Assembly: GCA_027492275.1 (NCBI GenBank)
Contig: JAPUFC010000071.1
Location: 122,428-186,427 of the forward strand
Reading direction: 5' to 3'
From: Mesorhizobium sp.
GTDB lineage: Bacteria > Pseudomonadota > Alphaproteobacteria > Rhizobiales > Rhizobiaceae
DNA length: 64,000 nt
Shown here: in pieces, positions 1-7,557 of the stretch
How positions within the stretch are numbered: the stretch's first letter is position 1
How the letters are laid out: every line of letters begins with the position of its first letter
Made by a program: the position numbers and the translations under genes
The notes under the pieces: generated by a model
Told to the model about the DNA's origin: nothing
Database searches by the model: none
What the model saw: only the letters and a program-made list of their open reading frames with translations

Positions 1-249
1 CTGCCTTTGACCCTCGACGACCCGCGCCTCGACGGTCGTGTGCTGGTCGACGCCGAGCAGGCCTTTCGTGTAGGTGGTTCCCAACGGCCAGGCCGGCACG
101 AAGAACCACCAGGCGATGGCCCAGATATGGGTGACGATCAGGAACATCAGCACGCCGCGCGGAATGGGCGTGTCCAGCTCCTTGATGCCGTTCCACTCGT
201 GCCCCGTGGTCTCGCGGCCGGTGAAGGGATCGCGCTCTACTTCTGCCAT
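1..249 (-). CDS. ccoP: cbb3 oxidase subunit III (CcoP), N-terminal part
   Basis: This is the first 83 codons of a gene that runs off the left edge of the window. The product is the membrane-anchored diheme cytochrome c subunit of cbb3 oxidase, which passes electrons to CcoO and CcoN. The visible part has the typical CcoP opening: an acidic head, the segment HEWNGIKELDTPIPRG, then one transmembrane helix (VLMFLIVTHIWAIAWWFFVPAWP). The heme-binding CXXCH motifs lie beyond the edge. The ATG sits inside the end of ccoQ with a 13-bp overlap, so translation is probably coupled. It is the last visible gene of the leftward nsrR-ccoNOQP run. The identification rests on the start motif and gene order. 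Confidence 0.93.
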   Translation of the reverse strand, partial: MAEVERDPFTGRETTGHEWNGIKELDTPIPRGVLMFLIVTHIWAIAWWFFVPAWPLGTTYTKGLLGVDQHTTVEARVVEGQRQ

Positions 250-410
250 GGCCTGTCGTCCCGTTCGAGGATGCTGTGCTTGGCCCGGTCGAACCGCTTC
301 CTGTTCCTGGGCCAGAAGGCGTAGGCGCAGACGCACAGGAAGAAGGCCATCATGTAGAAGAGGCCCCAGCTCTTGGAGAAGGCGAGGAATGTCTCGTGGC
401 TGAAATCCAT
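237..410 (-). CDS. ccoQ: cbb3 oxidase small subunit CcoQ
   Basis: A 57-residue protein with one N-terminal transmembrane helix (FSKSWGLFYMMAFFLCVCAYAFW) followed by a basic, charged tail (PRNRKRFDRAKHS). This is the usual size and layout of CcoQ/FixQ, the small subunit that stabilises the cbb3 complex and the association of CcoP with the core. It lies between ccoO (10 bases upstream) and ccoP (13-bp overlap), the standard NOQP order. The sequence alone is weakly conserved in this family, so gene position carries much of the identification. Confidence 0.9.
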   Translation of the reverse strand: MDFSHETFLAFSKSWGLFYMMAFFLCVCAYAFWPRNRKRFDRAKHSILERDDRPWQK

Positions 411-420
411 GCCCGCGCCC

Positions 421-1173
421 TCAGTTCTTCGGGTCCGGCGGCAGCTCGGTCGCGGCGGTGTCGCGGTAGGCGGCGTCCGTCAGGCGGCCGAGCACCTGGA
501 GATAGGCCACCAGCGCATCCATCTCGGTAACGTGCGTCGTCACCCCGTCGAAGGCGCTGACCTGCGTCGCCTGTCCGTAGCGCTCCGTCACGCCCGCCGC
601 GTAGTCGGTGTCGGGCGTCGCCTGCCCGTAGGCGTCGCGGGCGGCGTTTTCGATCATCGCGTCCGTATAGGGCACGCCCAGCGCGCGCTGGGCGGCGAGA
701 TGCTTCGGAAGATCGTCGGTCCGCAGCGGCGTCCTGCCGAGGAAGCTGTAGGTGGGCATGTTCGATTCGGGCACGACGGCTCGCGGGTTGTTCAGGTGCG
801 TCACATGCCACAGGTCGGAATATTTGCCGCCGATGCGCGCGAGGTCGGGGCCCGTTCGCTTGGAGCCCCACAGCATCGGACGGTCGTACTGGGATTCGAC
901 CGCCAGCGAGTACGGCCCGTAGCGCTCGACCTCGTCGCGCAGCGTGCGGATCATCTGGCTGTGGCAGGCGTAGCAGCCCTCGCGCACGTAGATATTGCGC
1001 CCGGCGAGTTCCAGCGGCGTGTAGAGCCGCATGTCGGGCGCCTTCTCGACGGTCTCGTCGATGGTGAAGAGCGGGGCGATCTCGACGATGCCGCCGACGC
1101 TCGCCGCCGCGATGATGGCGATGACGAAGCCGATGGCCGACCGTTCGAGCTTGCGATGCGTGAGCTCAGCCAT
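421..1173 (-). CDS. ccoO: cbb3 oxidase subunit II (CcoO), monoheme cytochrome c
   Basis: A 250-residue membrane-anchored monoheme cytochrome c of the cbb3 terminal oxidase. A single N-terminal transmembrane helix (about residues 12-32) precedes the periplasmic domain. The heme c motif CYACH is at residues 67-71, and the likely axial methionine is M139 in the segment SNMPTYSFL. The length is normal for CcoO/FixO. It starts 3 bases after the ccoN stop codon, so the two are translated as a unit. The subunit takes electrons from CcoP and feeds the CcoN active site during microaerobic respiration. Confidence 0.97.
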   Translation of the reverse strand: MAELTHRKLERSAIGFVIAIIAAASVGGIVEIAPLFTIDETVEKAPDMRLYTPLELAGRNIYVREGCYACHSQMIRTLRDEVERYGPYSLAVESQYDRPMLWGSKRTGPDLARIGGKYSDLWHVTHLNNPRAVVPESNMPTYSFLGRTPLRTDDLPKHLAAQRALGVPYTDAMIENAARDAYGQATPDTDYAAGVTERYGQATQVSAFDGVTTHVTEMDALVAYLQVLGRLTDAAYRDTAATELPPDPKN

Positions 1174-1176
1174 CGA

Positions 1177-2817
1177 TCATTCTCCAGGCACTGCGGCGGG
1201 ATGGGCGGGCACGTCCGAGCCGCGCGCGGCGGCGACGGGCGCCGCCCGCACGGTCATCCAGATGTTGTAGCAGCCGACGAGCGCGCCGATCAGAAAGAGC
1301 AGGCCGCCGAAGGCGCGGGCGATGTAATAGGGGTACATCGCCACCAGGGAGTCGACGAAGGAATAGGCGAGCGCCCCTTCCTCGGTATAGGTCCGCCACA
1401 TCAGCCCCTGGATGATGCCGGAATTCCACATCGCGAAGACGTAGATCAGCGTCCCGGCGATCGCCAGCCAGAAGTGCCACTCCACCAGCGCCGCCGAATA
1501 CATGCGCTCGCGCTTCCAGAGGCTCGGCACCAGCGTGTAGAACGAACCGAAGGTGATGAGCGCCACCCAGCCGAGCGCGCCGGCATGGACATGGCCCACC
1601 GTCCAGTCGGTGTAGTGGCTGAGCGAGTTGACCGGCCTGATCGCCATGAACGACCCCTCGAAGGTGGAGAGCCCGTAGAACACGGCGGCGGCCATCATGA
1701 AGCGCAGGGTGGCGTCGTCGCGGACCCGGTGCCACGCGCCGTTGAGCGTCAGCAGCGCATTGCCCGCCGAGGCCCAGGAGGGCACCAGCAGCATGACAGA
1801 GAAGGTCATGCCGAGCGTCTGCACCCAGTGCGGCAGGGCGGTGTAGTGCAGGTGGTGCGATCCCGCCCACATGTAGAAGAAGGTGATTCCCCAGAAGCTG
1901 AGGATCGACAGGCGGTAGGAGAAGATCGGCCGCTGCGCGCGCACGGGCAGGTAGTAGTAGAGCATGCCCAGGAAGCCGGCGGTCAGGAAGAAGGCGACGG
2001 CGTTGTGGCCGTACCACCACTGCACCATCGCGTCCTGCACGCCCGGCCAGATCGTGTAGCTCTTGGCGTGGCCCCAAGACACGGGCAGCGCCAGGTTGTT
2101 GACGATGTGCAGGATCGCCACGACCAGTATGAAGGCCATGAAGTACCAGTTGGCGACGTAGATGTGCGGTTCCTTCCGCCGCGCGATGGTGGCGATGTAG
2201 AGGATGAAATAGGTCACCCAGACGATGACCAGCCATAGGTCGGCGTACCATTCGGCCTCGGCGTATTCCTTCGACTGGGTGACGCCGAGCAGGTAGCCGG
2301 AGACGGCGAGCACGCAGAACAGGTTGAAGCCGAGCAGGACGAACCAGGGGCTGACCTGTCCCGCCAGCCGGGCGCGCGACGTCCGCTGCACGACGTGGAA
2401 GGAGGTGGCGATCAGCGCGTTGCCGCCGAAGCCGAAGATGACGCCGCTGGTGTGCATGGGGCGAAGCCGCCCGAAGGAGGACCAGGCCGCGTCGAAGGCG
2501 AGCGAGGGCCAGGCGAGCTGCGCCGCGACCCAGACGCCCATGAACATGCCGAAGACCGCCCACACCATGGCCAACGCGATGCCGACCTTGATCGGGTCGT
2601 CGTAATAGGACGCGGAGCGGTCCTCGGCGGGCTCGGGCGCGTAGAGCGACCCCATGACCAGCCAGGCGACGACGCCCCCGAACAGCATGACGATCACGCC
2701 GTGCACGCCCATCACGTCGGCGCGGCCGGCGATCGCCATGGCGGCGCCCGCGATGGCGACGGCGACGGCGATCACCAGCGCGTTCTGTCGTTCCGAAGAT
2801 GTCAGGTTTGCGAGCAT
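1177..2817 (-). CDS. ccoN: cbb3 oxidase catalytic subunit I (CcoN)
   Basis: A 546-residue polytopic heme-copper oxidase subunit that reduces oxygen to water and pumps protons. Expected ligand histidines are present: H122 in LRPMHTSG for low-spin heme b, H271 in WWYGHN and H321-H322 in GSHHLHY for CuB, and H409 and H411 in VGHVHAG for the hemes. The length is normal for CcoN/FixN. Its ATG directly follows the TGA of nsrR (TGAATG), so it looks translationally coupled to that regulator gene. No FNR/FixK box (TTGAT-N4-ATCAA) is visible in the 108 bases upstream of nsrR. Transcription may therefore come from the NnrR-boxed promoter ahead of the globin gene, but this is an inference. Confidence 0.98.
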   Translation of the reverse strand: MLANLTSSERQNALVIAVAVAIAGAAMAIAGRADVMGVHGVIVMLFGGVVAWLVMGSLYAPEPAEDRSASYYDDPIKVGIALAMVWAVFGMFMGVWVAAQLAWPSLAFDAAWSSFGRLRPMHTSGVIFGFGGNALIATSFHVVQRTSRARLAGQVSPWFVLLGFNLFCVLAVSGYLLGVTQSKEYAEAEWYADLWLVIVWVTYFILYIATIARRKEPHIYVANWYFMAFILVVAILHIVNNLALPVSWGHAKSYTIWPGVQDAMVQWWYGHNAVAFFLTAGFLGMLYYYLPVRAQRPIFSYRLSILSFWGITFFYMWAGSHHLHYTALPHWVQTLGMTFSVMLLVPSWASAGNALLTLNGAWHRVRDDATLRFMMAAAVFYGLSTFEGSFMAIRPVNSLSHYTDWTVGHVHAGALGWVALITFGSFYTLVPSLWKRERMYSAALVEWHFWLAIAGTLIYVFAMWNSGIIQGLMWRTYTEEGALAYSFVDSLVAMYPYYIARAFGGLLFLIGALVGCYNIWMTVRAAPVAAARGSDVPAHPAAVPGE

Positions 2818-3294
2818 TCAGGCCCCTCCATCAGACTGCCGGGTCGATGGCTTTCCCGGCGGCCCGCCCAGTTCAAGCAGCGCGATCAATTCTGATCCGT
2901 TTTCCGTCAGATCGGCAAGAGAATGAGAATCGAACACCGACAGGAATGCCTCCAGCGCGCGCGCCACCACGCCCTTGAGGCGACATGCCGGGGTGATCGC
3001 GCATCCGCCCCCGCGCCGCATGCATTCCGTGAGGTCGAACCCGTCCTCCATCTGCCGGACCACCTGTCCGATATTGATCTCTTCCGGCGGCCGCGCCAGC
3101 GCGATGCCGCCCGTGCGGCCGCGCGCCGTCGCCAGATAGCCGAGACGGCCGAGCTTCAGCGCGACCTTCAGGAGATGGTTGCGCGAGATCCCGTAGTCCG
3201 CCGCGACGTCGGTCACCCGGCACGGCCTGTCGCGATGGATCGCCAGATACATCAGCATCCTGAGCGCATAATCGGTGTGGAGCGTGAGACGCAT
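2818..3294 (-). CDS. nsrR: NsrR-type Rrf2 family nitric-oxide-sensing repressor
   Basis: A 158-residue Rrf2 family regulator. It opens with MRLTLHTDYALRMLMYLA and has the winged-helix segment GISRNHLLKVALKLGRLGYL and the wing GRTGGIALARP, all close to NsrR. Three cysteines, C91, C98 and C104, in the context ITPACRLK match the [4Fe-4S]/[2Fe-2S] ligands by which NsrR senses nitric oxide. The spacing is C-X6-C-X5-C, slightly longer than the E. coli arrangement as I remember it. I chose the start at 3294 because the family begins with this motif; an in-frame ATG 27 bases upstream adds unrelated residues. The stop codon abuts the ccoN start, so the regulator heads the oxidase operon. RirA or IscR are less likely given the cysteine pattern and the ITPACR motif. 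Confidence 0.85.
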   Translation of the reverse strand: MRLTLHTDYALRMLMYLAIHRDRPCRVTDVAADYGISRNHLLKVALKLGRLGYLATARGRTGGIALARPPEEINIGQVVRQMEDGFDLTECMRRGGGCAITPACRLKGVVARALEAFLSVFDSHSLADLTENGSELIALLELGGPPGKPSTRQSDGGA

Positions 3295-3402
3295 GCAGGC
3301 GATTCCCGGTCGCGAGGGCAACGGGCGATACTAGACGAAAGCGCACCGCCGGCGCGACCGCCGCGCGTCGTGCAGCTTCGCCAGGCCAGTCCTGCCACGG
3401 GC

Positions 3403-3846
3403 TCATTCGTCCGCCCCCGCCTGCGGCCGCTCCAGCCGAAAGAACATCGCCAGCCGCAGGCTACGCGCTATCCTCTCGGCCCGGTCGACGAACACCTCGG
3501 CGACCTGCGGCGGGCAGCGTTCCGCCGCGACCTGCCGGAAGTGACCGAGCCAGATGTCGAAGTCCTCTTCCCTCACCTGCTTGAGCCTGAGGTGCGCGGG
3601 GACCGGACGGCCGCTGTAGGCGCCGTTCTTCAGGATCACCGAGGACCAGAAATCGGTCATCTTCTCCAGATGCGGCTCCCAGTCCCCCCGGATCTGCGAC
3701 GCGAAGATCGGACCGAGGCGGGCGTCGGCCCTCACCCTGTCGTAGAAGTCGCGCACCAGGGCGCCGATGAACGCGCGGTCCACCAGGGGGTGCGATACCG
3801 GCAATTCCGGCTCGGGGCGGGCGGCAGTCGAAGCGGCAGGTCTCAT
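3403..3846 (-). CDS. group III truncated hemoglobin
   Basis: A 147-residue heme protein of the group III (Ctb/trHbP) truncated globin family. The family signature runs from FYDRVRADARLGPIF through HLEKMTDFWSSV to HLRLKQVREEDFDIWLGHF. H59 is the probable distal (E7) histidine, H85 the probable proximal (F8) ligand and W99 the conserved tryptophan of the G helix. Residues 1-18 are a short disordered head. A second ATG seven codons upstream (3867) is possible. Such globins bind oxygen and nitric oxide and are linked to nitrosative stress. The neighbours fit: nsrR and the cbb3 genes lie 108 bases downstream on the same strand, and an NnrR box lies about 100 bases upstream. Confidence 0.88.
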   Translation of the reverse strand: MRPAASTAARPEPELPVSHPLVDRAFIGALVRDFYDRVRADARLGPIFASQIRGDWEPHLEKMTDFWSSVILKNGAYSGRPVPAHLRLKQVREEDFDIWLGHFRQVAAERCPPQVAEVFVDRAERIARSLRLAMFFRLERPQAGADE

Positions 3847-3953
3847 TCGCGGCAAACAAAGTAGCATCTGATTTGCCACTTTTACGGTCCCGCGCCGCCG
3901 GCGGCAAGCGCGCTGATGTCGCGGCCGGCCAGCCGCGCCGATCGGCGCGCTCT

Positions 3954-3967
3954 TTGCGCCCGCGCAA
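3954..3967. promoter_or_regulatory. NnrR/FNR-type box between globin and DUF1858 genes
   Basis: The sequence reads TTGCG-CCCG-CGCAA and sits within a perfect 18-base palindrome (3952-3969). This is the variant of the FNR box associated with nitric-oxide-responsive NnrR/Dnr proteins. It lies between the divergent globin gene (about 114 bases to its ATG) and the DUF1858 gene (57 bases to its GTG). The second spacing fits class II activation centred near -41.5. Binding by the NnrR encoded at 4262-4960 is inferred. Confidence 0.8.
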
Positions 3968-4017
3968 AGTCGCGAGGCGAACATGGTGGTCTGATCGCCT
4001 CTTTGGAGGGACCGGCC

Positions 4018-4296
4018 GTGAAACCAACGCTGGCCGTCGACACGAAGATGACCGTCGACGAGATCATGCGGCGATGGCCCGCCACGATCCGCGTCTTCAT
4101 CCGCCACCGCATGCTGTGCATCGGCTACCCCATCGGCGTTTTCCACACCGTCGGGGACGTCTGCGACGCCCACCACGCGGACGCGGAAGCCTTTTCGCGG
4201 GAGCTTGTGGCCGCCATGCGAAGCGACGACGCGATCGGCGGACGATCCGCCTTCGAGGCGGCTACGTCTTGCGACAATTCTCCGCCACCAGCATGA
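4018..4296 (+). CDS. DUF1858 domain protein
   Basis: A 92-residue cytoplasmic protein with a DUF1858 domain at about residues 11-70 ([30 protein letters not shown]). The domain is known from redox-disulfide proteins found with hybrid cluster protein and denitrification genes. I chose the GTG at 4018 because GGAGGG lies 7 bases before it and it falls at the expected distance from the NnrR box; the longer in-frame reading would run through the promoter. An oddity is that the usual Cys-X2-Cys pair reads C34-I-G-Y37, so the second cysteine is missing, although C49 follows. The 3' end overlaps the convergent nnrR gene by 35 bases. The exact role is unknown. Confidence 0.75.
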   Translation: MKPTLAVDTKMTVDEIMRRWPATIRVFIRHRMLCIGYPIGVFHTVGDVCDAHHADAEAFSRELVAAMRSDDAIGGRSAFEAATSCDNSPPPA

Positions 4297-4960
4297 GGCC
4301 GTGCGGATCGGTGACGACGACCTTCTGGCGGCCGCCCTTCACCAGCCCTTCGGCCTCCCAGCCGCTCAGAAGCCTGCTCACCGTGTGGAGGGTCGTTCCC
4401 GTCATCTCGGCGATGTCCTGGCGCGTGATCGGGAAATCGATCTCGATGCCCTCCGCCGTCTTGCGACCCGACTGGCCGACGATCCGCAGGATGGCGTGTG
4501 CGATGCGCTGCTCCACCTGCTGGGTCGACATCTCCATGACCTGCGCCTGGGTTTCCTGCAGGCGCGTGCCGATCGTCCGGTAGACGCCGGCGCCGAAGGC
4601 CGGCACGCGGGCCTGCAGCTCCGCCCATGCGGCGTTGGGCCAGGCAAGCACGACGCAGTCGACCGCCGCGACCGCGGAGGCGGGATAGGTGGTCCGGCCC
4701 ATCGCCACCGCGATGCCGAAGAGCTCGCCCTCGTTGATGTAGCGCGCGATCACCTGATGCCCTTCCGGCGAGGTGCGCACGACGCGGACATGACCGGAGA
4801 GGAGCAGGAAGAACGAGGCCGCCTCGCCGCCCTGCGCGAACACCTCCGAATCCCTGGGAACGCGCGAGGCATGCGCGCGCGACAGGATCGCGTCGAGAGC
4901 CGGCCCGTCGAGGCCCGCGAAGGCGGGCAGTCCAGCGATGAGGCTCCTGTTCAATGCCAT
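4262..4960 (-). CDS. nnrR: NnrR: Crp/Fnr family nitric-oxide-responsive activator
   Basis: A 232-residue Crp/Fnr family regulator with an N-terminal cyclic-nucleotide-type beta roll (about 1-120), a dimerisation helix (about 122-155) and a C-terminal helix-turn-helix (about 179-207). The recognition helix is [11 protein letters not shown]. It lacks the N-terminal cysteine cluster of FNR, which points to the Nnr/NnrR/Dnr branch. In place of the FNR glutamate there is H192, with S195 and R196 conserved. The gene sits among nirK, nnrS and pseudoazurin. A perfect TTGCG-N4-CGCAA box is centred 57 bases upstream of its start, which suggests autoregulation. FixK is a less likely alternative. Confidence 0.86.
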   Translation of the reverse strand: MALNRSLIAGLPAFAGLDGPALDAILSRAHASRVPRDSEVFAQGGEAASFFLLLSGHVRVVRTSPEGHQVIARYINEGELFGIAVAMGRTTYPASAVAAVDCVVLAWPNAAWAELQARVPAFGAGVYRTIGTRLQETQAQVMEMSTQQVEQRIAHAILRIVGQSGRKTAEGIEIDFPITRQDIAEMTGTTLHTVSRLLSGWEAEGLVKGGRQKVVVTDPHGLMLVAENCRKT

Positions 4961-5010
4961 TCTGTCGGCGGTGCGCTCCGTTTTCGGTCCCCATGGTTTC
5001 TAGCCGCAGT

Positions 5011-5024
5011 TTGCGCTGGCGCAA
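5011..5024. promoter_or_regulatory. NnrR box between nnrR and pseudoazurin genes
   Basis: TTGCG-CTGG-CGCAA, extended to a perfect 16-base palindrome at 5010-5025. It is centred 57 bases from the nnrR start and 82 bases from the pseudoazurin start, so it can serve both divergent promoters. It has the same half-sites as the box at 3954-3967. The binding protein is inferred to be NnrR. Confidence 0.83.
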
Positions 5025-5098
5025 ACAGGTGTCCGGCGGCGAGGCGTATCACCCCTGCAACGGCACATGGAGCCGCTGACGCAGGAAGGACAGGACAC

Positions 5099-5542
5099 AT
5101 GAAACGCATCATCGCAGCTCTGGCGCTCGGCGTCGCGCTCGCCGCCGCAGGCGCGGCCCAGGCGGCCGAGATCGAGGTCAAGATGCTGAACAAGGGCGAG
5201 AAGGGCACGATGGTGTTCGAGCCCGACCTCATCAAGGCCGCGCCGGGCGACACCATCCGCTTCCTGCCGACCGACAAGGGGCACAATGTCGAGACCATCA
5301 ACGGCATGCTTCCAGCGGGCGCGCAGGCCTTCAAGAGCAAGTTCAACGAGACCTTCGAGGTGACGCTGACCGCGGAAGGCGTCTACGGCGTGAAGTGCGC
5401 GCCTCACTACGCCATGGGCATGGTCGCCCTCATCGAAGTCGGCAGGCCCGTCAACGCGGAGGAAGCCAAGGCCGTCAAGCAGACGGGCAAGGCCAGGACG
5501 GTGTTCGCCGAGCTCTTCGGCCACGTGGTCGCCCAAAATTAA
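5099..5542 (+). CDS. pseudoazurin, periplasmic blue copper electron carrier
   Basis: A 147-residue precursor with a cleavable signal peptide (residues 1-23, ending AQAA) and a cupredoxin domain. The type 1 copper ligands are visible: H62 in DKGHNVE, then C100, H103 and M108 in the loop CAPHYAMGM, with the spacing usual for pseudoazurin. The protein donates electrons to copper nitrite reductase in the periplasm, which fits nirK 2 kb downstream. It has its own promoter with the NnrR box at 5011-5024 and a strong hairpin after its stop codon, so it is probably monocistronic. Confidence 0.95.
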   Translation: MKRIIAALALGVALAAAGAAQAAEIEVKMLNKGEKGTMVFEPDLIKAAPGDTIRFLPTDKGHNVETINGMLPAGAQAFKSKFNETFEVTLTAEGVYGVKCAPHYAMGMVALIEVGRPVNAEEAKAVKQTGKARTVFAELFGHVVAQN

Positions 5543-5623
5543 CACAAGGCCTCCCGGAGTTCGTCCGGCGAGGAAGGCGGAGCCGGGAACAAGGTCCCCA
5601 TCGGCCGAACGGAGAGGTCTGGG

Positions 5624-5668
5624 TGCGCGTCGCGGTCGGGAGGTGGCCGCGACGCGCATCCGCTTTTG
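5624..5668. terminator. hairpin terminator between pseudoazurin and nnrS genes
   Basis: A perfect 12-bp stem (5624-5635 with 5647-5658) around an 11-base loop, followed on the + strand by TCCGCTTTT. It separates two convergent genes and probably ends the pseudoazurin transcript. It may also act on the nnrS side, but with no T-run there. Confidence 0.75.
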
Positions 5669-5679
5669 TCGTTCGACCG

Positions 5680-6927
5680 TCACGCCGTTACGCGCCGGCC
5701 CCACAGGACCGGCGCGAAACGGACGGCGAAGAGGATGAATGCCGCGCTCCACAGCGCGCCGCCAGCGCAGAGCGCCGCGACGGACCAGTCCCCCGCGAAC
5801 GGGGCCGCGACCCGCAGCGCCGCGCCCGCGCCGACAGCCGCATAGGCCGCGACGACGGACCGGTCGGCGACGATCTCGCGCCCGGTATGGCCGAGGCTGG
5901 CGCGCGTCATGACAGCGAGCGTCATGGTCCCGATCGCACCCGCCGTCAGCGCGTGCAACGCGGCGCTTTCGATCATCCGGAGCGAGACGGCGGCGCAGGC
6001 AAGCAAGGCCAGCGCGACGGCGAGCCAGCCATATCCGGCATGCAGGACCAGCACGATCGGCTCCCGCGCGGTCCGGTGGCCGCGCCAGCGCGCAAGGCGC
6101 GCGGCAAGCAGCGCGCCGGCGAGGATCAGCGCCCATCCCGTCGCGGCCGCGCCGGGGGCGGCGATCCAGGCGAGGCAGGCCGCGGCCGTGCCCGCCAATG
6201 CCGCCTTGTCGAGCAGCCCGAAGCTTGCGGGAAGCCGCGCCTCGCCCCGCTTCACGAGCCAGTTGCGCGTGAAGCTCGGCACGATGCGCCCGCCGACGAG
6301 AGCCAGCAGCATGGTGATCGCGGCCAGCGCCAGGCGCACGCCGAAACCATGGGCGGCGAGGTCCAGATTGGCGGCGTGATCGGCGAGGTTCGCCAGACCG
6401 AAGAGCGAGACCATGGCGGCGACCGGCGCGTTCTTCCAGTTGCGGCCGGCCAGAACCTCGCGCCAGACCGCGAAGGCCAAAACGGCCGGGAACGCGCCGT
6501 CGACGAGCATCGCCGCCACGGGATCGGCGACGGCGGCGCAGGCGACGCGGCCGGCGGCCCACAGGAGCACCAGCCCCGCCAGCGGCCAGCCGCTCAGCGG
6601 CAGCCGTCCCGTCCAGTTCGGGATCGCCGTCAGCACGAATCCCGCGACGACCGCCTGCACGTAGCCGAACAGCATCTCGTGGGCATGCCAACCGAGGCCG
6701 GGAAACGGCCCCGGCAGCGCGTGGCCGGAAAGATAGAGGACGAGCCATGCCGGGATCGCCAGGCCCGCATGCAGGGCGGCGAGGAAGAAGAATGGCCGGA
6801 ACCCGTACTGGAGGATGGGCGGCATGCCCGCCACGCGGCCGCGTCCGTCGCGCGACGTGTCGCCGGACCGGCGCAGCGCGCGCAGCACCGACCTGTCGGC
6901 CTTCGGGGAAGATGGCCCGGCGCTCAC
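5680..6927 (-). CDS. nnrS: NnrS family heme-copper membrane protein
   Basis: A 415-residue polytopic membrane protein of the NnrS family with about 12 predicted helices. Family landmarks are YGFRPFFFLAALHA near residue 39, GWHAHEMLFGY near residue 75, GGRIVPSFTRNW in the middle and MTRASLGHTGR near the C terminus. NnrS binds heme and copper and protects cells against nitric oxide and related nitrosative stress. I chose the GTG at 6927 because it overlaps the TGA of the upstream small gene (GTGA) and gives the usual family length. It closes the nirK-small-small-nnrS run on the minus strand. Transcription from the nirK promoter is likely but not proven. Confidence 0.93.
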   Translation of the reverse strand: MSAGPSSPKADRSVLRALRRSGDTSRDGRGRVAGMPPILQYGFRPFFFLAALHAGLAIPAWLVLYLSGHALPGPFPGLGWHAHEMLFGYVQAVVAGFVLTAIPNWTGRLPLSGWPLAGLVLLWAAGRVACAAVADPVAAMLVDGAFPAVLAFAVWREVLAGRNWKNAPVAAMVSLFGLANLADHAANLDLAAHGFGVRLALAAITMLLALVGGRIVPSFTRNWLVKRGEARLPASFGLLDKAALAGTAAACLAWIAAPGAAATGWALILAGALLAARLARWRGHRTAREPIVLVLHAGYGWLAVALALLACAAVSLRMIESAALHALTAGAIGTMTLAVMTRASLGHTGREIVADRSVVAAYAAVGAGAALRVAAPFAGDWSVAALCAGGALWSAAFILFAVRFAPVLWGRRVTA

Positions 6928-7217
6928 CGGCCCGCCCCTCCCGCCTTGCGGGCGGCCTCCGCGCCGAACAGCGCGAAGCCGGCAACGTCCTCGAACAGGT
7001 CGGCCATATTCCGGCAGGCCGGCCTGTCGGGACAATCGATCTCGTCCAGCTCTCCGAGCAGGGCGAGCGCGATGATGATGGCGTCGCGCATGCGCCGGGC
7101 GTCCGCGAGCCCGGCGCAGCGCGGCAAAGCCTCCCGCGCCGGCAAGCGGGGATCGTCCAGCGGCCGGACATGGCCGGACGGAAATCGGGGAGCGTGACTT
7201 CCCATGTCCATCTCCAT
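6924..7217 (-). CDS. small helical protein upstream of nnrS
   Basis: A 97-residue protein that I cannot assign to a family. It has no signal peptide or clear membrane segment. The central part, RRMRDAIIIALALLGELDEI, followed by a short cysteine pair (DCPDRPAC) and MADLFEDVAGFALFG, suggests a helical bundle. The start at 7217 is chosen because AGGA lies 6 bases before it; other in-frame ATGs lie at 7223, 7211 and 7205. It overlaps nnrS by 4 bases and follows another small gene by 26 bases, so the three are probably one transcript. The core resembles the neighbouring 92-residue protein, which suggests a duplicated pair. Confidence 0.65.
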   Translation of the reverse strand: MEMDMGSHAPRFPSGHVRPLDDPRLPAREALPRCAGLADARRMRDAIIIALALLGELDEIDCPDRPACRNMADLFEDVAGFALFGAEAARKAGGAGR

Positions 7218-7243
7218 TCGCATTCCTGAAATCCGGCGTCGCG

Positions 7244-7522
7244 TCAGGCCGGGACGTGGCGCGGCGGTCGCGAACCGCCGTCCGCGTCGCAGGCCTTGCG
7301 GATGCCGCGCAGCCCCGTCCCCGCAAGGTCGCGGATTTCGCGCAGCACGTCCTCAACCTCCCTCAGCCCGGCCGCGTCGGGCCGCTCCGGCAGGAGTTGC
7401 ATGAGTTCGTCGAGAAGCTCGAGCGCGACGGCGAGCGCGCCGTGCATCCTGCGCAATTCGTCGAGGTCGCCGCCGGCTTCCCGGAAAAATGCCCCGGCTT
7501 CGGGCGCATGGTGGTCGTGCAT
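7244..7522 (-). CDS. small helical protein downstream of nirK
   Basis: A 92-residue protein of unknown family, with a histidine-rich start (MHDHHAPEAG) and helical segments LRRMHGALAVALELLDELMQLL and LREVEDVLREIRDLAG. It carries no signal peptide. The start at 7522 is preceded by AGAAACGATC, which is a weak ribosome site; the longer in-frame reading would include a hairpin and looks non-coding. It lies 118 bases after nirK and 26 bases before the next small gene. Its pattern RRM-x-x-A-x-x-x-AL-x-LL-x-EL is shared with that neighbour. A role with NirK or NnrS in nitrite or nitric oxide handling is inferred only from position. Confidence 0.62.
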   Translation of the reverse strand: MHDHHAPEAGAFFREAGGDLDELRRMHGALAVALELLDELMQLLPERPDAAGLREVEDVLREIRDLAGTGLRGIRKACDADGGSRPPRHVPA

Positions 7523-7557
7523 GATCGTTTCTCTGGCAGTCTCGGGTCGCGGGAGAT

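Noticed and set aside
373..2238. Long open frame on the + strand opposite ccoO and ccoN
   Set aside because: It is an antisense shadow in a high-GC region; the composition is histidine- and arginine-rich and the minus-strand genes are clear oxidase subunits.
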